This document shows, in pieces, positions 1 through 4,884 of a stretch of DNA of 6,991 nt. This stretch comes from Halobacteriales archaeon SW_5_68_122. GTDB lineage: Archaea; Halobacteriota; Halobacteria; Halobacteriales; Haloarculaceae. The stretch lies in assembly GCA_003022815.1 (NCBI GenBank), contig PXSL01000047.1:1-6991 (forward strand), given 5' to 3'. Below the pieces are notes generated by a model. That model ran no database searches and was not told where the DNA came from. It saw nothing but the letters and a program-made list of their open reading frames with translations. The position numbers were made by a program, and so were the translations under genes. Each line of letters starts with the position of its first letter. Within the stretch, counting starts at the first letter, position 1.

Positions 1-92
1 ACGGCGAGTACTTCGACGCGAACCCGCCGGCGCGGTCGGCCGTCGAGGCGGGGAACCTGCCACTGGGGATGGCCGTTGCGACGCGGGCGTGA
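1..92 (+). CDS. C-terminal end of a gene, possibly Rid-family (RidA-like)
   Basis: Only the last 29 codons are present, read in frame from base 3 to a TGA at 90-92; the 5' part lies outside the window. The visible tail contains PPARSAVEAGNLPLG. This recalls the C-terminal PARSAVEV-x-x-LP signature of Rid/YjgF enamine/imine deaminases, which lies near the active-site cleft and is usually followed by a hydrophobic last strand (VEIEAVA-like). Here the ending is MAVATRA, an imperfect match. The stop codon overlaps the GTG start of the next gene (GTGA), so the two are probably translationally coupled. Real coding sequence is likely from codon composition and the overlap. The family assignment is an inference from about 15 residues and could be wrong. 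Confidence 0.5.
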   Translation, partial: GEYFDANPPARSAVEAGNLPLGMAVATRA

Positions 93-295
93 CGCCGCGA
101 GCCAAGGCCGCCGTGCTGTGGGGCGCCATCGGCGCCCTGGCCTTCCTCGCCGCCCACCAGGCGTACCTGCTTGTCGACGGCGCCTTCCTGGGCGTCGGGC
201 CGATTGCCGGCGTCGCGCTCGTAGTGTTCGCCGCCGCCGCCGCGAGCTCCTACTACCTCGAGGGGCGGCTGTCACCCCCAGGCGGGGAGGAGTAG
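89..295 (+). CDS. Small two-helix membrane protein of unknown function
   Basis: This 68-residue protein starts at a GTG (89-91) overlapping the upstream stop codon by the GTGA arrangement, which is why I choose this start. It has a short basic N-terminus (TPRAK) and two hydrophobic segments, roughly residues 7-28 and 35-57, joined by a short loop with an Asp-Gly (VDGAFLG). It ends in an acidic, Pro/Gly-rich tail (SPPGGEE). The positive N-terminus and negative C-terminus fit a helical hairpin in the cytoplasmic membrane with both ends inside. I do not recognise the family. Small membrane proteins of this kind are common and poorly characterised in haloarchaea. Its only functional hint is coupling to the upstream, possibly Rid-like gene. 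It ends 56 nt before the tRNA-like remnant. Confidence 0.72.
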   Translation: MTPRAKAAVLWGAIGALAFLAAHQAYLLVDGAFLGVGPIAGVALVVFAAAAASSYYLEGRLSPPGGEE

Positions 296-351
296 CACGG
301 CAGCGCCGAACGCGGAGCGTTCAGACGATAGACCCCGGTAAATTCGCCCAC

Positions 352-426
352 GTCAGGATGGCCGAATGGTAAGGCGCACGCCCGGAGAGCCTTCCGGGAT
401 TCCGGGTTCAAATTCCGATGGACTCA
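352..426 (+). pseudogene. Decayed tRNA-Ser(GGA) copy
   Basis: This stretch aligns along its length with the intact tRNA-Ser at 602-685. The 5' acceptor strand and D-arm are almost identical (GTCAGGATGGCCGAAT), and the anticodon loop CCGGAGA keeps GGA at 384-386. GGGTTCAAAT of the T-arm also survives. The folding is broken. The 3' acceptor strand no longer pairs with the 5' strand (only two of seven positions match). The 3' anticodon stem is GCCTT instead of GCGTG. Two bases are missing from the D-loop, and about six are missing at the start of the variable arm, so no long variable arm can form. This is a duplicated tRNA gene that has lost function. A processed non-tRNA transcript cannot be excluded. 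Confidence 0.75.
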
Positions 427-567
427 GTTCGTTCATCCGTCGGGTTTGCGACCGCGTCCGCGTTCGCTCACTCCCAGTCCCGGGGTGCGAGGCGTCGAGC
501 GAAGCGAGAATGTCGGTGTGGCGAGCGGGGAGCGGAGCGAGACGGCCTCCCGGTTGAGAACGAAAGT

Positions 568-576
568 CCTTATGCG
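568..576 (+). promoter_or_regulatory. Putative TATA-like element for tRNA-Ser
   Basis: The CCTTATGCG sequence lies about 26-34 nt upstream of the mature 5' end of the tRNA, the expected distance for an archaeal TATA box with a few leader bases. It is AT-poor, so the call rests mainly on spacing. Confidence 0.4.
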
Positions 577-601
577 CCGGACAATCGAATTGTGGGTACG
601 G

Positions 602-685
602 GCCAGGATGGCCGAATCTGGTAAGGCGCACGCCTGGAAAGCGTGTTCCCGTTCGGGATTCTGGGTTCAAATCCCAGTCCTGGCG
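602..685 (+). tRNA. tRNA-Ser (anticodon GGA)
   Basis: This is a complete cloverleaf. The acceptor stem pairs GCCAGGA (602-608) with TCCTGGC (678-684). The D-stem is GCC/GGC with a GG-containing loop. The anticodon stem is CACGC (629-633) and GCGTG (641-645) around loop CTGGAAA, with anticodon GGA at 636-638, which reads UCC and UCU codons. A long variable arm (646-660) has a TCCCG/CGGGA stem, as expected for serine (class II) tRNAs. The T-stem is CTGGG/CCCAG around TTCAAAT. The discriminator base is G685, typical for serine. No intron is seen and CCA is not encoded. A TATA-like element lies upstream, and a degenerate copy of the same tRNA lies at 352-426. Confidence 0.97.
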
Positions 686-688
686 TAG

Positions 689-811
689 CGAGACGCGACC
701 GCAGGGAGCGTCTCGGAATGCGAGCGGCGAGCGGCAGTGAGCCGCGAGATGTAGCGAGGTTCCAAACGGAGTGAGGAACCTCAGAGTGTGAACGGCGAGC
801 AGCGCGAGCCG
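689..811. repeat. Cluster of four hairpins with a shared 11-12 nt loop
   Basis: Four successive inverted repeats have different stems but similar loops. (a) CGAGACGC 689-696 / GCGTCTCG 708-715, loop gaccgcaggga. (b) GCGGC 724-728 / GCCGC 741-745, loop gagcggcagtga. (c) GAGGTTCC 756-763 / GGAACCTC 775-782, loop aaacggagtga. (d) CGGC 793-796 / GCCG 808-811, loop gagcagcgcga. Stems (a) and (c) are perfect over 8 bp. The loops keep a gaNCgnagNga pattern while the stems are unrelated in sequence but remain self-complementary. The same loop type recurs at 4706-4848. The function is unknown; possibilities are RNA processing or termination signals, or a dispersed palindromic repeat. Confidence 0.7.
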
Positions 812-878
812 CGAAACGGGTCCGTACCGACCCCACGAGCGCCAACCGACCGTACGCCCCGGAATAGGTAATAAACCC

Positions 879-911
879 CCGACAGATATTGTGGTAATCT
901 CCCGCTGTCGG
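879..911. promoter_or_regulatory. Inverted repeat upstream of the chaperonin gene
   Basis: CCGACAG at 879-885 pairs perfectly with CTGTCGG at 905-911, with a 19-nt AT-richer spacer. The repeat extends to 9 of 10 pairs outwards with one mismatch. It lies about 130 nt upstream of the thermosome start and about 100 nt upstream of its TATA box. It could be a binding site for a dimeric regulator or a transcript stem-loop. No regulator is known from this window. Confidence 0.4.
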
Positions 912-1007
912 AGGTGAGTCAACGCCTGACATACGAGCGCTGTGAGGTGTTTTTAATCGTTTCGTGCCGAGCGAGGCGGGCAGCCCCCCGCGGCGGCAAT
1001 CGGATAC

Positions 1008-1015
1008 TTTATATA
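1008..1015 (+). promoter_or_regulatory. TATA box of the thermosome gene
   Basis: TTTATATA is a strong archaeal TATA box whose first base lies 35 nt before the ATG at 1043. Transcription would be expected to begin around 1036-1042, giving a very short or no leader. The preceding CGGATAC may serve as the TFB recognition element. A second AT-rich run, TTTTTAATC at 950-958, could be an additional upstream promoter; haloarchaeal chaperonin genes are known to be heat-inducible. Confidence 0.75.
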
Positions 1016-1042
1016 GAACCGTGGACAATCATTCGGACGAAC

Positions 1043-2576
1043 ATGAGTCAACAGCAGCGAATGGGAGGTCAGCCGATGATTATTCTCGGCGAAGACTCCC
1101 AGCGGATGAAGGACCGCGACGCCCAGTCGCACAACATCGCGGCCGCGCAGGCGGTCTCGGAGTCGGTACGCTCGACGCTCGGCCCGAAAGGGATGGACAA
1201 GATGCTCGTCTCCTCGATGGGTGACGTCACCGTCACGAATGACGGCGTCACCATCCTTGGGGAGATGGACATTGACAACCCGACGGCTTCGATGATCGTC
1301 GAGGTCGCCGAGACTCAGGAAGACGAGGCGGGCGACGGCACCACGACCGCCGTCTCCATCGCCGGCGAGCTCCTGAAGAACGCCGAGGACCTGCTGGAGC
1401 AGGACATCCACCCGACGGCCATCATCAAGGGCTTCCACCTGGCCTCCAACCAGGCCCGCGAGGAGATCGACGACGTCGCCTACGAGGTCGACCCCGAGGA
1501 CACCGCGCTCATCAAGAACGTCGCCGAGACGTCGATGACCGGCAAGGGCGCCGAACTCGAGAAGGACGTTCTCGCACAACTGGTCGTCGACGCCGTCCAA
1601 GCGGTCACCGTTGACGCCGACGACGGCGAGACGGTCGTCGACCTCGAGTACGTCAACGTCGAGACCGGGACCGGCCGCTCGGCCGGCGAGTCCGAACTGC
1701 TCGAGGGCGCGGTCATCGACAAGGACCCCGCCCACGACGAGATGCCGACCGCCTTCGAGGACGCCGACGTCCTGCTCATCAACGAGCCGATCGAGGTCGA
1801 GGACACCGACGCCGACGCCAGCGTCCAGCTGGACAGCCCCGACCAGCTCCAGGACTTCCTCGACAAGGAAGAAGAGCAGCTCCGCGAGAAGGTCGAGACC
1901 ATCGCCGACGCCGGCGCCGACGTCGTCTTCTGCCAGAAGGGCATCGACGACCTGGCCGAGCACTTCCTCGCCCAAGAGGGCGTCCTCGCGGCCTCCCGCG
2001 CGAAGAAGAGCGACCTCGGCTTCCTGCGCGAGGTCATCGGCGGCAACGTCGTCTCCGACCTGGACGCCCTGACCGCCGAGGACCTCGGCAGTGCCGACGT
2101 CGAGTTCGACGACGACGAGGAGCTGTTCCACGTCGAGGGAACCGGCGAGGACGCCCACGGCGTAACGCTACTGCTGCACGGCTCCACCGAGCACGTCGTC
2201 GACGAGCTCGAGCGCGGCATCGGTGACGCCCTGGACGTCGTCGCCCAGTGCGTCTCCGACGGCCGCGTGCTGGCCGGCGGCGGCGCCGTCGAGGTCGAGG
2301 TCGCCCGCCGCGTCCGCGACTACGCCGACGGCGTCTCCGGCCGCGAGCAGCTGGCCGTCGAGCACCTCCGACGCCGGCGTCGTCGAGTCCGCCCACGCCA
2401 AGCGGCAGGCGCTGTCGTCCGCGACGGAGGCCGCCAACCTCGTGCTGAAGATCGACGACATCATCGCTGCCGGCGACCTGAGCACCGAGGGCGAGGAGCC
2501 CGAGGGCGGCGCAGGCGGCCCCGGCGGCGGCATGGGCGGCATGGGCGGTATGGGTGGCATGGGCGGCGCAATGTGA
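1043..2576 (+). pseudogene. Thermosome (group II chaperonin) subunit gene with internal deletion and frameshift
   Basis: The product family is an ATP-driven cytosolic double-ring folding chaperonin. The first 440 codons are intact and typical: [11 protein letters not shown] (residues 45-55), TNDGVTIL (65-72), the ATPase loop GDGTTT with Asp98 (97-102), the apical domain, then [15 protein letters not shown] and [11 protein letters not shown] ending at base 2362. Family members then continue into FADALELVPRVLAENAG and an equatorial stretch of about 50 residues. Here that stretch is absent. The sequence jumps to [15 protein letters not shown] in another frame (from about 2364), followed by a normal C-terminus with an [16 protein letters not shown] segment and a GGM tail to the TGA at 2574-2576. 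The missing length must be 3n+2 bases. Read straight through, the original frame ends at 2587 with a 74-residue Arg-rich nonsense tail (514 aa in all). The lost part helps form the nucleotide pocket and inter-subunit contacts, so the product should be inactive. Haloarchaea often carry two or three thermosome genes, so loss of one could be tolerated. An assembly error is the main alternative. Confidence 0.88.
2526..2561 (+). repeat. Gly-Gly-Met coding repeat at the chaperonin C-terminus
   Basis: Four tandem 9-nt units of the form GGYGGYATG encode GGM repeats, followed by GGAM and the stop. GroEL and thermosome subunits often end with flexible GGM tails pointing into the cavity. Its presence shows that the 3' end of the chaperonin gene is otherwise well preserved. 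Confidence 0.85.
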
Positions 2577-2771
2577 CGCCCGACTAACCGCATTACACCC
2601 CGCCGCTTTCGGCCAGCACCGTCCCGGACGACCGACCGTCTATTCTTTCAACGCGACGACTCGCGAGCGACGGCACCGATGATGGTCCCGTTCCACCTGC
2701 CCGCTCCTGGTGCTGCTGGCCCGACGACTGACGTCTCCGGTCGGGGCTCTGCTCCGCCGGTAGTGGACTCG

Positions 2772-2960
2772 CTACGCAGCCACGTCGGAGAGGTGTTTCG
2801 GCGCGCACTCCGGTCGGAACGCGCCGAGAGCGCGGATGGCAACGCTGGCCCAGACCCAGCCGAGGAAGGCGGCGTGCAGCAGGTACGCGGACACGTCTAC
2901 CGCCGTCCAGACGGCGAAGACGACGGCCAATAGGACCGTTGTGAGTATCTTGCTCATCAT
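2772..2960 (-). CDS. Short membrane protein related to its upstream neighbour
   Basis: This is a 62-residue protein if started at the ATG 2960-2958. A second ATG follows at once, and a frame extension to a GTG at 2993 is possible, but a TATA-like element within the extension favours the shorter form. A first hydrophobic segment covers about residues 5-28 and ends in a DV pair. A second segment contains LGWVWASVAIRALGAFRPE and is followed by a short polar tail. The stretch from LGWVW to ECAP matches the end of the 137-residue protein at 3029-3442 in 15 of 22 positions. The N-terminal helix also resembles that protein's first helix. It therefore looks like a shortened paralogue lacking the two middle helices. 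The family is not recognised and the function unknown. It lies 68 nt downstream of the longer gene on the same strand. Confidence 0.68.
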   Translation of the reverse strand: MMSKILTTVLLAVVFAVWTAVDVSAYLLHAAFLGWVWASVAIRALGAFRPECAPKHLSDVAA

Positions 2961-2980
2961 CGACAAGCGGGCGGGCAGAG

Positions 2981-2990
2981 CGAGATAGAG
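2981..2990 (-). promoter_or_regulatory. Weak TATA-like element for the 62-residue membrane protein
   Basis: Read on the minus strand, CTCTATCTCG is centred about 26 nt before the ATG at 2960, the spacing expected for a leaderless transcript. The match is weak, and co-transcription from the upstream gene is equally possible. Confidence 0.35.
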
Positions 2991-3028
2991 CACGTCGCAG
3001 TCCTCGCCCTCCGCCGGGAGTGGAATCG

Positions 3029-3442
3029 TTATCCGGTGGAGTCAGCGGGGGGATTCGGCGCGTACTCAGGGCGGAACGCACCGAGGACGCGGGCGGCTGT
3101 GACAGCCCAGATGAACCCGAGAACGCCGGGTTCGTACGGCAGGTCGGGGGCGTACGCCACGAGAGCGATGACGGCTGCGACGAGCAGAAGCGTCTCGAGG
3201 GTACCGCTTATCCGCGACAACAGGAAGGGCCCAACGACGTACGCGAAGCAGAGGCCGATCCCAGCGCCGACGACGGCCGCCACGAGAGCGACCCCCGGTT
3301 CCATTGGTACGCCTTCCATAATCGAGCCCTCCAGTCCCGGGTCGAATACGTCGGCGACCATCAGCACCGTGACGAACACGGCGAGCAGTAGCGACATGAC
3401 GGCAGTACGCCCGGGGGACTCGTTGGAGCGCGTTAATCCCAT
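3029..3442 (-). CDS. Four-helix membrane protein ending in LGAFRPEYAP motif
   Basis: This is a 137-residue integral membrane protein. Hydrophobic segments lie at about residues 14-33, 50-75, 82-98 and 105-122. An acidic loop containing DPGLEG and MEGVPMEP separates the first two, and a polar tail of about 15 residues follows the motif LGAFRPEYAP (120-129). The start ATG at 3442-3440 is supported by a good minus-strand TATA element 25-30 nt upstream, implying a leaderless mRNA. The stop is TAA at 3031-3029. The terminal motif, and probably the first helix, are shared with the smaller protein encoded just downstream, which suggests duplication. I do not recognise a named family. No catalytic residues, signal peptide or metal-binding cluster are apparent; a single Cys sits in helix 2. 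Confidence 0.78.
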   Translation of the reverse strand: MGLTRSNESPGRTAVMSLLLAVFVTVLMVADVFDPGLEGSIMEGVPMEPGVALVAAVVGAGIGLCFAYVVGPFLLSRISGTLETLLLVAAVIALVAYAPDLPYEPGVLGFIWAVTAARVLGAFRPEYAPNPPADSTG

Positions 3443-3465
3443 AGTATTAAAGTTCGGAGATAAAG

Positions 3466-3473
3466 AAAATAAA
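3466..3473 (-). promoter_or_regulatory. TATA box for the four-helix membrane protein
   Basis: On the minus strand this reads TTTATTTT, about 25-30 nt before the ATG at 3442, inside the most AT-rich stretch of the window (about 3441-3478). The spacing fits leaderless transcription. Confidence 0.65.
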
Positions 3474-3496
3474 TTTTGTGTCGGTGGTGGCGGCAG

Positions 3497-3620
3497 TGTT
3501 CAGATAAGCGGCGGTGAACTGTGCAGGCCGCCGCCAGGTGGGACCGGAAGCGGCCGAGCGGGAGGGGGCTTCCGAGGTGGTCTCAGTTGAACCGTTACCG
3601 TCTGATTCCTTATCTGAACA
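3497..3620. repeat. 124-bp segment bounded by 12-bp perfect inverted repeats (possible MITE remnant)
   Basis: TGTTCAGATAAG at 3497-3508 is the exact reverse complement of CTTATCTGAACA at 3609-3620. Inside are two further hairpins: GCGGCGG 3508-3514 / CCGCCGC 3528-3534, and CGGAAGC 3545-3551 / GCTTCCG 3568-3574. The segment has no coding capacity of its own. Terminal inverted repeats around a short, structured, non-coding interior are what a miniature inverted-repeat transposable element or IS-end remnant looks like. I cannot see a target-site duplication in the flanking 8-9 bases, which weakens that reading. It lies between the divergent membrane-protein and cupin promoters, so a regulatory role is the alternative. 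Confidence 0.5.
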
Positions 3621-3689
3621 GTACCGTGGTGGCTCTCCGCCGATGACGACGGGCTTCTTTTGTCGCCGGTACCGGGGCGTCGCGGTACG

Positions 3690-3697
3690 CTTTTTCC
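3690..3697 (+). promoter_or_regulatory. TATA-like element of the cupin gene
   Basis: CTTTTTCC is centred about 27 nt before the ATG at 3721, preceded by a GGTACG stretch that could act as TFB recognition element. The spacing predicts a leaderless transcript and supports the chosen start over in-frame upstream codons. Confidence 0.5.
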
Positions 3698-3720
3698 AGG
3701 CGCGCCACAAACCGTGGATC

Positions 3721-4188
3721 ATGGAGCACGTCGCCGTCGACGAACTCGACAACTGGATGGGCCCAGCCGACGTCAAGCGGCCGGTCGGCAGGGCGCTGGG
3801 TACCGAACACATGGGCCTCCGGCTGTACGAACTCGACCCAGGCGAGAGCACCGCGTTCGGCTACCACGCCCACGAGAACCAGGAGGAGGTGTTCTACGTC
3901 ATCGACGGCACGCTCGCCTTCGAGACGGAGGCCGGCGAGGTCGAGGTGGGCGCCGGCGAGGCGATCCGCTTCGAACCGGGGGAGTTCCAGCGGAGCCGGA
4001 ACGCCGCCGAGGGCCGCGCCCGCGTGCTCGGAATCGGCGCGCCGGCGGACGCCGGCGAGTTGACCCTACTCCGGGAGTGTCCCGACTGCGGCGAGCGGAC
4101 CGACCAAGAGATCGAACCGATCGACGACGGCGCGGCGCTCGCCACCCAGTGTGTCGACTGCGGCGCCGAGACCGGCCGGTTCGCCTGA
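3721..4188 (+). CDS. Cupin-domain protein with C-terminal zinc ribbon
   Basis: This is a 155-residue, acidic, soluble protein. Residues about 30-106 form a single cupin beta-barrel. The first cupin motif is clear: HAHENQEEVFYVIDG, with His49, His51 and Glu55/Glu56 as likely metal ligands. The second motif is FEPGEFQRSRNAAEG, where the usual metal-binding His after PxG-x-x is a Gln (Gln90), so metal binding may be altered. Residues 120-147 carry two CxxC pairs (Cys120/123 and Cys144/147), a typical zinc ribbon. The ATG at 3721 is chosen because a TATA-like element lies about 27 nt upstream; the open frame continues further 5' but has non-coding composition there. The substrate is unknown. Small cupins of this sort may be metal-dependent enzymes or sensors. 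The ribbon could mediate protein or nucleic-acid contact. The next gene starts 72 nt downstream with its own promoter-like element. Confidence 0.88.
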   Translation: MEHVAVDELDNWMGPADVKRPVGRALGTEHMGLRLYELDPGESTAFGYHAHENQEEVFYVIDGTLAFETEAGEVEVGAGEAIRFEPGEFQRSRNAAEGRARVLGIGAPADAGELTLLRECPDCGERTDQEIEPIDDGAALATQCVDCGAETGRFA

Positions 4189-4228
4189 CTCCGGGAGTTC
4201 CGCCGCTCGGTTCTCCCGAATCCGGACG

Positions 4229-4237
4229 TTCTAAATC
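4229..4237 (+). promoter_or_regulatory. TATA-like element of the DCC-family gene
   Basis: TTCTAAATC lies 24-32 nt before the ATG at 4261. The position is right for a leaderless mRNA and suggests that the gene is transcribed independently of the cupin gene. Confidence 0.55.
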
Positions 4238-4260
4238 ACCCCCGTACGTAGAAGTTTCCA

Positions 4261-4629
4261 ATGAGCGAGGGTACACTCGTGTACGACGACGACTGCGGGT
4301 TCTGCAAGTGGTGGGTCGATTACTTCGCCCGGCGCTCGGAGGTCGAGACGGTCGGGTTCTCGGAGCTGACCGACGACCGGCGGGAGCGACTCCCCGAGAA
4401 CTACGAGGAGTGCGCCCACTTCCTGACCAAGGAGGAGGTACACTCTTGTGGGGCGGCCATCGAGGAGGCTGCCGCGGTGGCGGACGTGCCGCCGGGGTCG
4501 AGGGACATCGTGGGCTTCTTCCGGCAGTTCGAGGACTACGAGCGACTCCGCGAGAACGTCTACGCCGCCGTCGCCGAGCGCCGCGGCACCCTCGGGCAGT
4601 TCATCTCTAAGGAAGAGGTCGGAGAGTAG
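4261..4629 (+). CDS. DCC-family (DUF393) putative thiol-disulfide oxidoreductase
   Basis: This 122-residue protein opens with the family hallmark: a hydrophobic strand, then YDDDCGFCKWWV. Cys12 and Cys15 form the CxxC pair of a thioredoxin-like fold, preceded by the conserved DxxC aspartates. Further family features are a strand around VETVGFSEL and a C-terminal helix resembling the Y-x-x-x-R-x-x-Y region (YERLRENVYAAVAER, about 92-106). Two more cysteines, Cys51 and Cys63, flank FLTKEEVHS and might form a second redox pair. The length is near the usual 110-140 for the family. The family is predicted, and not well proven, to catalyse thiol-disulfide exchange. There is no signal peptide, so it should be cytoplasmic. 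The ATG is supported by a TATA-like element about 28 nt upstream. A 402-nt repeat-rich gap follows it. Confidence 0.9.
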   Translation: MSEGTLVYDDDCGFCKWWVDYFARRSEVETVGFSELTDDRRERLPENYEECAHFLTKEEVHSCGAAIEEAAAVADVPPGSRDIVGFFRQFEDYERLRENVYAAVAERRGTLGQFISKEEVGE

Positions 4630-4660
4630 CCGACGCGCCCGATGTGTCGAGCATCCGCGA

Positions 4661-4848
4661 GCGCCGGCAGGCGCGAGCGGTTCGCCGTGCCGAGCGATAG
4701 CGAGACGCGAGCAAAGCGAGCGCCTTGGGAACGCGAACGGCGAACGGAGTGAGCCGTAAGCGAAGTGAGGCGCGGTAACGACGAGCGACCGGAGGTCACG
4801 CGAACGAAGTGAGCGGGAGCGTTGGAAGACGAGCAACGCGAGTCTTCC
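4661..4848. repeat. Second cluster of constant-loop hairpins
   Basis: The best members are GGAAGAC 4824-4830 / GTCTTCC 4842-4848 with loop gagcaacgcga, and ACGGC 4737-4741 / GCCGT 4753-4757 with loop gaacggagtga. Weaker 3-bp members are CGC 4706-4708 / GCG 4720-4722 with loop gagcaaagcga, and CGC 4799-4801 / GCG 4813-4815 with loop gaacgaagtga. All four loops are 11 nt and follow the same pattern as those at 689-811. Other small palindromes are GCGCC-ggca-GGCGC (4661-4674) and GACC-gga-GGTC (4787-4797). The spread of stem lengths suggests members at different stages of decay. Confidence 0.65.
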
Positions 4849-4884
4849 TGAGGGAACGAGGCGCTATTTTTCATCGAAGTGGTT

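Larger units (their letters stand above)
686..1042. other. 357-nt gene-free region between tRNA-Ser and the thermosome gene
   Basis: No convincing gene is found on either strand; open frames here lack plausible starts and protein-like composition. The left half (689-811) is a run of short hairpins of one family. The middle (879-911) holds an inverted repeat. The right end has two AT-rich elements at 950-958 and 1008-1015, the latter being the better promoter for the chaperonin gene. A further weak hairpin of the same general style (TGCC/GGCA around gagcgaggcg) sits at 965-982. Confidence 0.7.

Noticed and set aside
426..601. Integrated element between the two tRNA-Ser copies
   Set aside because: Only 176 nt separate the copies, with no integrase gene or clear direct repeats at the junctions; nothing beyond degenerate hairpin words and the tRNA promoter is visible.
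689..811. CRISPR array
   Set aside because: The repeated elements are short hairpins with differing stems and irregular spacing; there are no identical direct repeats with uniform spacers and no cas genes.
353..922. 189-codon minus-strand frame covering both tRNA copies and the hairpin cluster
   Set aside because: It runs through a certain tRNA gene and palindromic repeats, with no protein-like pattern or promoter.
914..1042. N-terminal extension of the chaperonin to a start at 914
   Set aside because: The extension crosses the TATA box at 1008-1015, and family similarity begins after the ATG at 1043.
953..2158. 401-codon open frame on the minus strand across the thermosome gene
   Set aside because: It is the complement of a strongly conserved coding region. 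High GC at third positions removes antisense stops, and the predicted protein is a repetitive Leu/Val/Asp-rich shadow.
2355..2375. Programmed frameshifting in the chaperonin gene
   Set aside because: A conserved segment of about 50 codons is missing as well as the frame change, and there is no slippery heptamer at the junction; deletion explains both.
2593..3081. 162-codon minus-strand frame overlapping the 62-residue membrane protein
   Set aside because: It is Arg/Ser/Pro-rich in a shadow frame and overlaps a better-supported gene with hydrophobic helices and a recognisable paralogue.
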